From positions 19,513,020 through 19,577,019 of the forward strand of contig CM074189.1 in assembly GCA_037179385.1 (NCBI GenBank): a stretch of 64,000 nucleotides of DNA. Direction: 5' to 3'. Position numbers and translations under genes: made by a program. The DNA is from Holothuria scabra. Its lineage: Eukaryota > Echinodermata > Holothuroidea > Aspidochirotida > Holothuriidae. Under the pieces are notes generated by a model. The model saw nothing but the letters and a program-made list of their open reading frames with translations, did no database searches and had not been told where the DNA came from. Positions 23,701-36,696 of the stretch are shown here, one piece after another (the stretch's first letter is position 1; every line of letters starts with the position of its first letter).

Positions 23701-26700
23701 AAGAAATTAGTTCAGGCACTAAGAGGTACACCCTTCTTATTTTTCTTAACACCGTGCACATAAAAAACCATAAGAGGTGGATAAATGTCATCTATATCAA
23801 AATGGGTCAAAATTCTTTAAACATCTACATTTGCGGTCCACAAAACCCGACCTCATTCAAAACATCATAACCACAACTACACGTTCGATATTGTTCACCT
23901 TAACTTATCAGAATTATCATTTGGGCATTCTTACATAGACTAACAAAAAGGTATGGATGACAGCAAGAATATGGCGAATTAGATAGTTCAAGAGGCTTGC
24001 AAACAACTGCAGTTTTTAAAGCATGTCGCTTGAACTCAATGGGAGATTTTAGCCAAAGTTGAACCCGACAAAAGGGCTTTACCCGGGTTTGAAGCAATGC
24101 TTTTATTTAAAGCTGCTATCCAGTGATGAGGTTCATCACTAACATCCATACAACTGTGCAATGCAATAATTTTTTTTAGCCTTATCACTCTTAATAAAGC
24201 TGAACACGAAGCTTGGGGATGAAGTCTGGATTAATAGCTGTCAACTTGAGATTGGCGAAGACTTCCTGTGCTTTCATGAATGACGCCAATTTAGGTTCAA
24301 ACCTTACATTGCTGACCCTAAATCCCTTCCCAATGTCAACCATTCTTTCCATAATCACACCGGCCTACTTATTCATAGAGATTGTTGTTGTGATCCACCA
24401 GCCTCATTTTGACCTAGGGAAGGGTAATGACGAATGTAGTTTTCTTCAAAATATTTGACCACTAGAACTGTAATAAGATAGTATTGCATTTTATTTTGCA
24501 ATAATTTGAAACTAATAAACGATTACTAAGGCCATCTTATCTTTTCACTAAAAATTCTCTAAGGGAGGAAGTAAGTTCCCCCATTATGACGTCACTACCT
24601 TTATGTATTTATAACGGATGCATACAAATTACATCAAATGACTGGGGAAACTGTAAAGCCCCAACCTCATGTTATGGGTGCTTTAGAAAAGGATGAGTTC
24701 ACAAAATTTTCAAATAAATTCAAATTGTGGGACACGTGTTGTAGGTGAGGGATTCGTTTATTTATCCTGACGATTTACAGGATATGCGCAAGTTCATAGC
24801 CACAAAGCGAATTACCGAGCTCTCTTACCGGCAAGTAACGGTGACTTCATTGTTTCTATCCACCAAGTCACCACTTCTCACAATTGGCGAGAAAAAATGT
24901 ATTTGCTCTGTTCCATGGTCCCTCCATTTGGGAGTCTTTTGGTGTGTTCGCGTGCTTCAAAGACGTAGAGTGACTTTAAAGTATAATTTCTTGTAAACCA
25001 CAACTTACAACTTATCTAAGACGCCTTTGACTGAGTTTAATTTTTTGACGTCAGCGCAAATCAAGGGATGAAGAAGATAAGCTGTAAAAGGGAACTTCTT
25101 CAGTCTTAAAACCTCAAGTTGTTTTTAAAATCTAGATGTTTGGGAACGTCTGCATCATAAATTGACTTCCTTGGAAGAACTACAGTTAGATTTGCATCTT
25201 TCTCATGCAAAGTTGCTGTTATGATGATTGAGATTGTTCTTACTGGGATTCTACACCTCCTTACTCAGGATACACCCCAAAAAGCGTGAAAACAACCATT
25301 TTCAAATTAAATGTCAAAGAAACAAATACAAGGGGATATTTCAAAACGACATTGCTTTTAAAAACTCACTATTCGCAAATGTCACTACTTTGTCTACTAT
25401 TCAGCCATTGTACATTTTGTAAATAGCTGAATGTAACCCGAAAAGTTTGATTCCACAGAACACACGGTCTTACAGGGTAAAAAACGTAGTCCTAAATCTA
25501 GTCCGGCAACTGGTGTAAACTTAAGTTGTGTCGATCTCTTTAAATGTTATTCTTTTTACGATATGAGGGATATAGCCTAAAAGGAATATGTATAGCAGAA
25601 AAAGGTATAAATTTTCGGCCATGGAATATGAAATTTTTGCTAGTTATTTTATGGAAACTAGCCTGCAGATTTATATACACTCAGTAGAAGTCTACCTTTA
25701 CCGTTTAAGAGTCTTTAGAATAAAATAGCATTGTGCAGTGAATTTATTTCCCCAGTTTGGTCATCGGACTTTCTAAATTCGTTGTAAACTTTCAAGAGCG
25801 TGTTCTGTGGTACCATCTTCATAAGAATTATTGAACTCTATATCACTTTGTTGGCTGTTTCCAGTTGTATACTGTGTTCATATTTAAGTGTTGCAACTAT
25901 TTATACCTACATCGTAATTAAGGCCTATATGTATCATCGAAACTGCAGGACCTAATGTATTTTAGAAAATGGTGTTAGAGCGACGTATCATTTAAGGTAG
26001 TTTTAACATTGAATATCGTGGAAATATTTTGTTGTAATAATTGCAAGATACTGAAAAAAAAGTTGTTAATGTAATTAACGCGATCTGAAAAGAAGTATTC
26101 TCGCTCAGTACATGACGGATAAATAAATTCAAGTTGCTCATTTATATAGAGTGCGTTCACGTTGCGTCACTATTGGTAATTAGCCACGTCAACTTCAGGG
26201 CAAAAATTCAAAGTTTCGTTGTAACGGTCACATGTGGGTCATCTGCTGCTAGCTATAGTTACACTAAAAACATACTACACTGGACTCATTCACGGTACGT
26301 CAAAAGGGGCGGGGCTTGTGTCGTAGGTGAAAGCACTCTACATAATTATTTGATTTAAAACATGAATTAGTCTCGTACTTTTGTTATTTTAATATAACAA
26401 GCTAAATTTTCTTTCAAAGTAAAAATGATGTAAATACATTTACTAACGTTAAAGATATGTCTAGAAATTTGAGCTGTGCACTGCGAAGAAAACTTTGTTG
26501 TGATAACTTAAATTCATGCACATACTTTCTCCTTGCAATTGCTCAATTGCCCTAATTTACCGTACATCACAGCAGATGCTTTGCAGGGTTGCATCCTCAG
26601 TCTTTGATCATCTTAACCAGTTAAGTTTAGCTAAGTTCACTTTGTGTTCTTCTAATCTTTTTTATTTTTCACCGATTGTTTTCAATGAAATGACTTACGC

Positions 26701-26767
26701 GTTCGTAAAATTTACGCCTTTTAGAGGACACATCTTGCAGCTACGCTTAGTCGCCAGAAGCAGGCTT

Positions 26768-26869
26768 TACACTCTAGAATCAAAAGAATGAACTTAGTCT
26801 CTCTTTAATAGCGTGAAAAATGTACTCTGCACTCATGACGTAAATTTAGCAGGCCCCATAGCGCGAATA
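26768..26869. mobile_element. MITE family C, truncated copy 3
   Basis: TACACTCTAGAATCAAAAGA and the following bases match the left end of 18441-18773. The similarity fades before 26870, where a MITE family A copy begins. Confidence 0.55.
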
Positions 26870-27073
26870 ATAGACCGTAAGCGTATGATGTCACAGAGCA
26901 AAACAGAGCAAAACAATCAAACACGGACAAATACAGACTGCTGATTTGTCAACCAGTCGAATACGCGCATAGCCTGCTATACGTGCAGGGAAAGTCTCAT
27001 GCGTGCGACCAAGTGTTCCATTGTTTTACCCCCCAAGGATGACGTCAGTATGTCGTCAATGCATAAGGTCTAT
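26870..27073. mobile_element. MITE family A, copy 2
   Basis: ATAGACCGTAAGC at the left and GCATAAGGTCTAT at the right, with TA outside both. The interior is shared with 4092-4293 and 48624-48846 (CTGATTTGTCAACCAGTCGA, then TTCCATTGTTTTACCCCCCA). Confidence 0.8.
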
Positions 27074-28094
27074 TAGATCGGTGATCAAATCAGCCGTCCG
27101 TGTACTTTGTTGGTACGTAGCCTATCAGTTGCAATGGTATCCATCTGAGGGCGCTTATTCGACACTTTGACGCCATGTTCATAAATCTTCTTGCTTGGTT
27201 TGAAACAAAACGAAAGTATCGCTAAAAAACGACTGGATTGTAATTGATGTCCGTATTATATTTTGTCTTCATTAAATAAATCGAGGTACCTAGAAGGTAT
27301 AGGCTGATTGGGGCCTAAGACATCTTTAATAGTTTGATCAATATTTAAAACTCCGAGGCTTGTGTAGTCTTTCTTTACATTTGTGACTCGAAACAGCATA
27401 CTCTAATAGACGTACCAGGGGGGGGGGGGCAGGGACAATTATTATTATTTTTGTCTTTTTTTTTCTTTCTTTTTTTTTTTTTTTTGAAAGGGGGAAGGTC
27501 AGTTTAGCCTGTATGTTACGGAGTGAACTGTAATGCCCACAAGTGGATTACTGACTATCATACAACCTTGCAGTCAGCCTCCGACTACATCTCCCTTTGC
27601 AAAGGTGACAGATTACAATCAAAGGTGTGGAAACGTCCCCTTCAGAGAAATTCTGCTTCCGGAATGGGACTAAGATGCAGAATGGTGGTATCCTTGGATG
27701 TTCTAATAGTATGCAAATATTCAATATTCTGGTTATTTTTAAGAAAACCTCCCAGAAAAAAAACATTGTTGTCTCATTTTGTCCAACACATCTGGTCCGA
27801 TATCGCTGTAGTGTGACTGTACACTATACTGTACACTATACTGTACACCAGCGCTGCTCGAATTTGTCTATATTTACTTATAGCATGTTGCCTACTCCTC
27901 CAAGAGTCTGGCTGGTTATGGAGGGTTTTGTAACAAGCAAAAGAATTGAATAGTCAATACGTTGTTTTACGGGTGCAGAAGAAATGATAGTAATGGAAGT
28001 AATGGAATCAAACTTACGCCGATTAGTTATCAGTGTGCCGACGCAAACGGTGAGAATCTGAAATATCCTGCCACCAGAAGCACACATCTTACCA

Positions 28095-28210
28095 CCACAA
28101 AGTCTCCTGTGGGCTGGGGGTTGTAGAATATGCCCACGGTATTTACCGCCTGTCATAAGGGGCGATTGTAGGGAAACCAGATTTGAGCTTGAGCCATACT
28201 TGGAAATAAT
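28095..28210 (+). repeat. Dispersed repeat with GGTTGTAGAAT core, copy 2
   Basis: GGGCTGGGGGTTGTAGAATA followed by CACGGTATTTACCGCCTGTC and TAAGGGGCGA; same family as 290-400 and 60270-60385. Confidence 0.6.
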
Positions 28211-28547
28211 TTAAACTTGAATGACAATGTATAACACATTCCTGTTGGCGTGTCCTTGAATGTCATCTAACCAACCATCACAAAGTGCCTGCACATGTGA
28301 GAAATTTGCTGAGCAAGGAGAAGGGACACCCAAGACACCTTGCAGAGTATATTCCCGTGTGGGGCAGGTTTTATGGTCTTCTCCCTCCAGGTCTAAGTCA
28401 ACGTACTATTTTCGTTTGGTATATTAGCTAAAACTTATCTCTGAGGCCTGGTGAAACAGAGCCAGCAATATATTTGTGATCTGTGGTAAGTGATAGGTAT
28501 CAGAAGGACAGTGGTACAAAATGGTGTAAAGGCAAATGGGGTGGATG

Positions 28548-30548
28548 CATAGGCGTACGAGGCGGGGGGCAGGAGGGGGAGACTGCCCCCCCCCCCCCAA
28601 AAAAAAAAAAATTCTCAAGACCTAAAATTCGGGCAGGGATCTGGAAAAATTCGGGCAGCCGTTTGAGTCTTAAAACCTGGTTTGTTTCTACTTAAACAGA
28701 AAACTCCTAGCTAGGTGCGCCCGAATTCCTTCAAATACTTGGCCGAAAAAATAATAAAAAAGCATCAAAGTCACGGTACAATTTTCATGAAAACTCTAAA
28801 AGATACCAAAATTCGCGACGCATTCGGGCAGCTTATGAAAAAAACAATTTTTCGTCAGCCTCACTTCATATTCTTACGCAAACCTTTGCTCGAAATGACA
28901 CAATATTCGGGCAAAAGTTGCAAAAAAGTTCTGGGATATTTTTAATTGCCAGATTACAAGGGGGAGAGGATGTATACAGTCCCCAAAATTTTGCCCGAAT
29001 AAATCAATCAAGAACTATCTTGTGACGCACCATATTACTAAATGACAATCACCAATAGTCACCAGAAGGCTGAAACGTACTTGGTCGAGAGGTATTTGGG
29101 CAGCATATGAATGAGATGACGATTTTGCACTTTTCAAAATGATCCTCTTAAAATTGTGCGAAACTTTTTAACCTGCAGTGCTGTTGAACCGAAATTCGGG
29201 CAATGGTAAACAAATCAGCGTAGCTTGTTTGCTCACTCATACGAATTTAGTGTGAACAAATCTGCAAGTAAGTCTGCCCACAAATTCATGTAAAAACATC
29301 TAGCAAGTTGAACGTGACAAGCCGGGTTTTTCTCAAACGGCGTTAGTAGAAAAATCATTTATATATAGTCGGGAGTTCGGGCCGAGTCATATAGACAGTT
29401 GTATCAATTCAGTGGAACTGGAATTCGGGCAAGAGTCGCAACAGAGTCACAGACATACGGTACTCATGTTTTTAATTCCGTTCTACAGTTTTCTCCGGAA
29501 AGATACAAGACCAGGTAATGTTTTATACATTCCCAGGTGCGGTATATCATTATATTATATTTTTTTTCACATCTCAAATGTTTTTAAGGACGAACCTCAG
29601 TTACCGATTGCTGGATCGGGGAAGGATATATGAATAGTGCCTTGTCAACGCCCTTTCCCCTTCCTTTATTTCTGACTACACACTTCTAGGGTAATACATC
29701 TCACCGTATTGATTCAACTTACTGAGTTGTGGGAACTCTTAAACAGCCTTGGAGGTGCCATTTCCAACGATCTTGGAGGCGTTTTGGGCCAAAATTTTGG
29801 GGCGTTCCGGGCCAAGCCATGATGGCGCTGAGAGTCTGTCTATCGCCCTCTATAACAATGCCCCTGTCAACACTTTGTGTAAAAGTAGCATCATATCGTT
29901 ACTACTAAACACGAACAGTCACACCAATTTGAGTTAATCGGTTTTTAAGGACCAATTCCTTGCATGGCATCCCCACTCAGGTAATTCGGGCCTCTGAATC
30001 TGAGCTAAACAGGCTGCTAAAACACACGGGATCCTTGTAAAGTTCGACGAAACTTATATTTAAAGGGCAGCCGAAATGCGATGCAATGCCATCCTCCCTC
30101 GAAGTTGAGAAGCCTCTGGATTTTCGAGGGTTTCTGAAGTTTTTCAATTTTCAAAATTATATTGATGATAATCTCATGCTGCATGACGTAAAATAGTTTG
30201 TAGAACGCGCAAAAAACTCATTTTCCAATGATTATAGCTTAATGTAGTCATTCAATGGTAGTTTTACATTTCATCTGGGAGTTTTCTGACATTTTTGAGG
30301 ATTTGCTCATCTTTTATGAAAATTTTATTGCAAACGAAAGTTCAAATTATCGACGGCTTTGATTCTACTTATAAGCCTGGGAAAAGCCATTTCCGGCTGT
30401 CTGAGGGATTGCGATTTTTCAAAATTTTCTGTACGCTCCGCGCCAACCGGTGGTGGCGCTCCGCTTAGATAGTCTTTCAGGCAGAATAACATTTTTCGGA
30501 CAGAGAAGGCCCCCCCCCCCCCAAACTGAATGCTCCCGTACGCCTATG
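28548..30548. mobile_element. 2.0-kb non-autonomous hAT-like element, motif-rich
   Basis: Perfect 12-bp inverted termini CATAGGCGTACG/CGTACGCCTATG are flanked by the perfect 8-bp direct repeat GGTGGATG at 28540-28547 and 30549-30556. No transposase is present. C-runs sit inside both ends. The 9-mer ATTCGGGCA occurs exactly six times on the plus strand (28627, 28649, 28822, 28905, 29194, 29423) and once reversed (28992), with near copies at 28718, 29369 and 29984. It shares a CCATTTCCGGCTGTCTGAG-type box with 7427-7685 and 16444-17359. Confidence 0.9.
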
Positions 30549-30703
30549 GGTGGATGGACAGGATGGTTCAGCGAGTTGTGTCCAACTCCCTTGCTGATCA
30601 CAGAGGACGCCCATGTGGCTTTTGTGGTGCGCGTTTATGTTACTGACAAGAAGTCAAGATCAAAATAGCAGGATGTCACAGTTCGTTGGATGACATTTTA
30701 TGG

Positions 30704-33700
30704 CTAAGTTTCTAACCCCCCCACATTAAAAAATCTGGCATTTCTTAATGATTTATTACAGCCATAACTTTCAAGCTACTTCTTTGCAGTTTTCATGCTC
30801 ATGTATGTAGCAGACTTGCACTGCTTCAACAAAGCATCCGACTGGGTTGCTTCATGGCATTTAACATCATTGGCTAACATGTACTGTTTCTGTACAAGGA
30901 GATCACTCAGAGTTTCAGTAGACATGCTGGATCTGTGAGCTGTTTTAGTCTTAGTGACAAAACTGAAGATCCTTTCACAGTCTGCATTACTGTGAAACAT
31001 TACTAATATGGCTTTCATGAGTTTAGGAAGCAGCTCATACTTTATGTTCATGCTGGCATCTTTTAACTTTCCTATGAGATAAACCACTGTCTATCAGCCC
31101 TACAAGAGGTAAGGATTTCATCTGTGAGATCATCTATCTGATACTGAATAAATTCCTGCTGTATGCAGTTAAGTTTCTCACTAGTATTCAGACCCAGACA
31201 TGTAAATCGATCTGCAAAGAACTGAACAGAAGTAAATTTGACTTCAGCTCTCTTGGCAACTTTTGCAACTTCAGCATGAAATAACACTGGATCTGTGTAG
31301 GGAAACTTCTGTAACATGTATTCCACAGCTCTACAGTAGAACTTTCTTACACTGTCATAAAACTGGGCCTTATCTATGTGGGGTTTCTCCTTCAAAAACT
31401 TGCTTGTCCCATTTCCAATAAACAGTTCATCATTGTCCTTTTGATGTGTTGATCTTTGATAAGGTAATTCATGGAGATCATCCTTATATTTTAGTAGTGA
31501 GGTTGGTTTGATGAATCTGCTCAAAAGTACCCTAAGCTGCTGCAATAGGTCTGCCTTAAGATATGTATACATGGTTCCTCCCTTTGAAGTAATGTGTTTG
31601 CTGTATCAAAGACAGGAAGATTTTCATGGAGGAATATACAAAAGAGATGATGTAAGGGATCTCCAAGGAAATTAACAACTCTTTCTACTCTGGAAGGGAG
31701 TTTACTTTGCTTTCTTGTAGGCTGGGTTGTTTTATCATTTGTTTTACACTTGCTCATAGTCGATTGTGTGTTGCTATGCTTGCTGACTGTTCTAGGATTG
31801 CCAGAATCAGATGAAGATGAATCCTGTTTTTTTTTATGAGGATGTTTACTTGATGAAACACTAGACGACCCTGGTTTATTTGTTCGATCAAAAATATTTG
31901 CTGCTATGTCAAATGAAGCAACTTTTTGATAAGCTGCAATGGTTTTAGCTCCAGACTTTCTCATCTGCTTTACTGGAGGCTCTAGGGAAGCTTCAACAGA
32001 GGATGAGTGTCGCTTCTGGCTTATTTGCCCAGTCTTTCCATGTTTTACCTTTGTTGCGTGTAAGTCAGCAGGCCTAGAAATAAGTGAAACTTGGGCAGAA
32101 GCTTTGCTTGGTAAGAGAGATTTTCTGTCCTTCTCCAGTTCTTTCCTAAAGTAAGCTTGTAATGCTGGCCATTGTACTAATAGTCTACCAATGAAGGTAC
32201 CCAGTGACAGCCACCTTGTGCTTACATGCTTTACTATTTTTCTAACCTCTAATCCATGTAATGCTTGGAAATCTTTCAACTCAGCTTTCCTCTTACTACT
32301 TTTATCAAGATAAAAGTAAATGTCTATCAATAGTTCCTCTGGATTGAATGGCAAAGTCTTGCAGGCTTTTTCTGCAGCCAAGTGCATCAGATGGCAAGCA
32401 CACCCTATGATATTAATGTGGTCATTCACATTCTTTAGGTGAAATGCTAAACCTGACTTTAAGTCTTGCATTACATTAGCATTATCAGCGCCGAAGGATA
32501 AAACGTTTGACCACTTTAAGGATCTTCTAGACATTTCTTGATCTAATGCCTGAAATATTTTCAAAGCAGTCGACTCTCTGCATTCAACCATACTTAACAG
32601 AATTGTACTGACTAGCCCAATTAGTCGCTCATCAAAATATCTTACAACCAGTGGGTATAACTTGACATCTTCCACATCATTACTACCATCTGTAGCAAGG
32701 CTAAAGGGATTTTCTCTCAAAATTCCATGTAAATATCCTTGGACATCATTGGACAAAGTTCTCACAATAGACCTGGTCTTAGTTTGAGCACAACGATATT
32801 GTTTAGCAATTTGGCTATCTGGAAACATTGTACGGAAAAGGGGACCTGCATGGTCTGCTGCTGCTAACTGCATATTATGTTCGATCAAAAAATTCGTGAA
32901 ACTTACTTCTGCCTTGATAACTGCCAAATCATTATTAAACTGAACAAATGAAGTTAATTTGGGTGTGCTCGAGAGGGATTTTGCAGCTTGTACGTGCGAT
33001 GGGCAGCCTACATGCTTCCGAACATCACCAATGCCTCCATGACTTACCGAGAAATCAACCACACACACTGTACATCTGCCATGAAACTCTGACTTTTGCG
33101 ATGCAATAATGCATGGATATTCCTTTGTATACCTCGGTAGAAACTTCTGATATACTTTCGCGGTCTTTTTTGATCCTGAATGAGCCATTTTGCTCCAGAC
33201 TTTTCAGTTAGGCAAGTGGTAAAGCAGCTAGAACACTTGAGAAAACAACACCTTAACGGTCAATGCCTAGTACGACTACGAGTTCAACTACGTAATACTT
33301 CCACATGTGCGTACAATGCAATGTCAAGAAGTCAGCAGACTAAGTTCCACTACGGTGATACATGCTTTCCACAACAGTGCATAAGTGTAAGGCTGTAAGC
33401 ACACATACATGTGTGTTCATTGCATGCAACCGGTAACGATCGTAACGATGATTGCACTGCATACTGACTTTGTGCACAACAGTGCATACCGTACGTAACT
33501 GCAAAAAACAGTACTGCTCCGGCACTATAGCCTATCGTTTACTGTAATGAGCAAACGGAGAGCTTAGGACGTACTACTTGAATATTTGCGTATAGTGCAG
33601 TCTTCGATGCAAGGAAATGACATACCAATCCGTAATGTTTACTGGGAATGAAGTACGGAGGATTTAATTGGGAATAAATTACACGAAAGCCGTTTGGGCG

Positions 33701-33787
33701 GGAGAATAGCTGAGCAAATCGGAAAGGCGGGAACTAGGCTGGATTTTCGGAAATTTTCCGCTTAAAGCGGGAGGGTTGGGAGCTCTG
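30704..33787 (-). mobile_element. hAT DNA transposon carrying a damaged transposase
   Basis: The transposase region lies between imperfect inverted ends: left CTAAGTTTCTAACCCCCCCA, right (read inward) CAGAGCTCCCAACCCTCCCG. The match continues to TTAA, about 17 of 26 positions, with mostly transition differences. No matching 8-bp target duplication is visible, so the exact ends are uncertain and the copy is probably old. Confidence 0.65.
30776..33188 (-). pseudogene. hAT-family transposase with two frameshifts
   Basis: Three overlapping open frames on the minus strand, 33188-31521, 31572-31072 and 31087-30776, together cover a hAT transposase. In the first frame C39, C42, H59 and H65 form a BED-like zinc finger. 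TDGSND near residue 167 and GADNAN near 235 supply likely catalytic Asp, and GCACHLMHLAA is a typical hAT block. After a Ser/Lys-rich stretch come VVNFLGDPLHHLFCIFLHEN and, in the last frame, HSNADCERIFSF, the C-terminal hAT dimerisation block. Single-base changes near 31521-31572 and 31072-31087 break the frame. Otherwise the reading is clean, so this is either a young inactive copy or one with two sequencing errors. Introns are a less likely reading, because the frames overlap. Confidence 0.88.
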
Positions 33788-34612
33788 CATCACCTATCCA
33801 CAGAGGCAAATGAAAATTATTTTGTTTCACAAAATAAACATAGGATTTACATAAAAACATCGCTTACAAGATACAAATTTCAATGTCTTCACAGCTTTTT
33901 ATTTTTCGTCTTTAAACTTTCAGTAAAGAAATGGAAGACACATTTATCTCTACTTTTTTCTTTTTTTTTGTTAAAATTCATAAAATTATCAATAGACTTA
34001 ACTGTATTAAAATACAGAACAAGGCATCAGATGTGACAATTGTACAAAAACAAAACAAACAAAATATAAAGCAAACATCAAGACCAAACTTGTAAACAAA
34101 TCTATACAACAACATACACCAAATCACAATTATAAATAAATAATCAAGTACAAATTCGAATATTTCATGCTTCTAAAGACAACTTTTGATAATTTTTATT
34201 CTCGAAAGAAGAGTAATAAACAATCCTTGGAACAAAGTTTTTTCATTCCTGACAGAGGCTTTTCAAAATCTGATTTATGGTATGATCAGAGGCATCCATA
34301 TATTTCAAGCAGTAAAGGAAAGCCATGATTTATGAAGCCGTATCATTTCCTGAGTTTAACCATGCATGCCAACGAAACATAATCGCTTGAAACGGATAAA
34401 TCTTTATAACACTTGCAGTGATTGATTCAGCCAACAAGCTAATAATATGTCAAAAGGACAGGCTTGCATGTTGCATTTACCTCAGCTAGGCTGCACCTGC
34501 CTAAGCCATACCTAAATTTTTGTTGCTACAAACCTTAAAATAGCAGGATGTCTGAACTTGCATCTTTCAAACTTTCACATTTTGCACCATTTGGGAGGTC
34601 TGCTATTTTGTG

Positions 34613-34836
34613 TGTAGAGGCTTTGCAGTACATCACAGATCCACCAGGCTGGAGGACCGTGACAATGCCAAAAACGTGGCTTTTCACCAAATGCACTGCA
34701 CAGTATGTACTGCAGTAGCTTCTGTGTGTACACCTTCATCGAGCAAGCATGTAGTGAGTGTGGTCTACTTCATGACTACATGTACTCCAACATGGCCGCC
34801 AGGGAGCATTATGATGTCATATGAAAAGCCTCTATA
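34613..34836. mobile_element. MITE family B, copy 2
   Basis: Starts TGTAGAGGCTTTGCAGTACA and ends TGTCATATGAAAAGCCTCTA followed by TA; opposite orientation to 4534-4752. Confidence 0.72.
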
Positions 34837-34995
34837 GTAACAAGGCCTGCCTGCAGTGGCTGCAGCTTGGCTGAGGCAGCCATATTTTAATTATTTTCAG
34901 ATGTATTCTGCCTAAATGTCTCTCAACTTAACTACAAATTGTTGACATGGTTCAGACACATTCAAAGTGGCAAAATTCCATGACTATTGCATGAC

Positions 34996-35564
34996 CTTTA
35001 AAGTGTACCTAAAGTCAAATTTTCAAAAATATATATTAAAGACCGTGAAAAATACATCTTAACAGTCTAACTCCCATCTTCATAGGACACTGCTGAGCTG
35101 AGATATTAAATGTTGAAGTTTATTCACTCACATTAAAATGGTACATTGCACAATAATGTGTGATGTCATTCTTGTACTACTCAAATTACAATCTTTGCAT
35201 TTCTTTGTTTTTCCGAAAGTTACTGCACCTTGTACCGAGGTGTGATAGCACTCGTACTCTTATGAGGTGATGTAATTAATTAAACCCTCCTTGTGCAACA
35301 TGCTTTGCAAGCAAACAGGAAGTGTTCAAGGTCATAAAAACTTTTCTAATTTTAAAGGAAAACAAAGCATGTTAGGTGAGTTGTACAAAAAGAAAGTCAC
35401 AAATTATTGCGCAGTAGACCAATTTGTTTTAAGTGAATAAACTTCAACATTTTATATCTCAGTTCAGGAATGTCATATGAAGATGGGAGTTGGACTGTTA
35501 GAATTCTTTTTTCATTCTCTTAAATATATATTTTTGAATTTTTTGACTTGAGGTACACTTTAAG
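34996..35564. mobile_element. MITE/foldback with about 145-bp inverted ends
   Basis: The left end runs CTTTAAAGTGTACCTAAAGT, then AACAGTCTAACTCCCATCTT and GAAGTTTATTCACT. The reverse complement of the right end gives the same order over about 145 bases with scattered mismatches. The middle is about 280 bases without coding sequence. Confidence 0.85.
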
Positions 35565-36522
35565 GAAATTGACTGATATTTCCAGAGCCTTTAAAAACAA
35601 TCTGATCCCATATTTCCCTTATTCCACAACATAATTAATCTGAACATTTAGCAAATCCTAACAGTAAGTTCACTATCCCCTAGTTTCCTGATTTTCCAGG
35701 ATCTTTTGCAAAATTGCTTATTTTCCCAAGTCTCCCATTCCAGGAAATTTAAATTTCAGTTTTCTCTTAATTTCCAAGATTTCCAGGACCTGTGCTGTAC
35801 AAACCCTGATGAAAAAGGGAGGATTATATTATGTACTTGGATGGGGCCAACCATCTATAATCTTCTTTGTAAGATTTTGCTATTCTTTATTCTGTCCACT
35901 TCCACATAAATAATCTTGTTAATCAGCAGAAGAAATATTGAGAAAATCCACTCAAATTGAAAGCTCTAAATCATGCTCTTCTAGTATTTATATTATGGAG
36001 TTCCTGCTACGTTACTGTTAATACTTAACAACTAGCTGCAAGCACACATTGACCTTGCTAATGGAATGGCAAGTGAATGGTAAATAAGTGAATACTTTCC
36101 TAGTGTAACTGCCCCATGTATCACCTGAGATATTTTGTCTGAAACTCGGGTCATCTCTGTGAGGGGACCAATCTTGATACCTCTAACGATGTCAAACTGG
36201 CAGCTTTTGAATGCACTTTAACTTCCTTGTGCAACTCTTTTGTTCTCTCATACGACCTAGATAATCTGGATTGCCTCTCACCTCAATATCCTTTCCTGTT
36301 ACAGTATGTCAGATACTCTTGAGCCATAACTGCATTTAATTTCAACCGCTCCTATGGGGAAAAGACATACTTTGACCAATCCCTATCCTGTTTCAGTTCT
36401 CTTAAACACCCCATTTGGCAGTATTTGAGACCAATTTGACACTTTCAATTTTTTGAACCTCTAAAATCCAAATCGGTTGTCTCTGTCATATTGTCTTTCA
36501 TTGAGTATCCACGCCCTTTCCT

Positions 36523-36696
36523 TCAGTTCAAATATTTTCGGCACCGTTTTGAGCCACAGTTGCAAGGAATCTTAACATCTTCAATTGGGAATTTGTAGTC
36601 ATAAGTCAGCTCCTCTCCAACGTTGATGAGTCTACTTGCAAAAATTACGATATGTTTCTTGCCATCAACCTGGATCACTCTAGAGTAGCAGTTTGG
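36523..36696 (-). CDS. KMT2A: KMT2 last exon: SET C-terminus and post-SET
   Basis: 57 residues plus [23 protein letters not shown], then [14 protein letters not shown] and post-[16 protein letters not shown] (CxCx4C zinc ligands). Acceptor TATATACAG. Ends exactly as human MLL proteins do. Confidence 0.97.
   Translation of the reverse strand, partial: PNCYSRVIQVDGKKHIVIFASRLINVGEELTYDYKFPIEDVKIPCNCGSKRCRKYLN

Larger units (their letters stand above)
23007..28539. other. 3' region of the lectin gene and intergenic DNA
   Basis: Starts with the lectin 3' UTR of unknown length. A diverged tandem duplication lies at about 23170-23700. From 23.7 to 26.7 kb I see only AT-rich sequence with no gene or repeat I can name. 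MITE copies lie at 26768 and 26870, and poly-G and poly-T runs near 27419-27485. Confidence 0.5.
33788..36522. other. Intergenic DNA and KMT2 3' UTR
   Basis: Contains MITEs at 34613-34836 and 34996-35564. The KMT2 3' UTR extends left from 36523. The nearest AATAAA on the minus strand is at 35886-35891, which would give a 3' UTR of about 640 bases. No gene is seen. Confidence 0.5.

Noticed and set aside
27523..27953. Overlapping ORFs near a TGTACACTATAC repeat
   Set aside because: They contradict each other in frame, resemble no known protein and lie in repeat-rich DNA.
31939..32154. Plus-strand ORF inside the hAT transposase
   Set aside because: Antisense shadow of the transposase frame.
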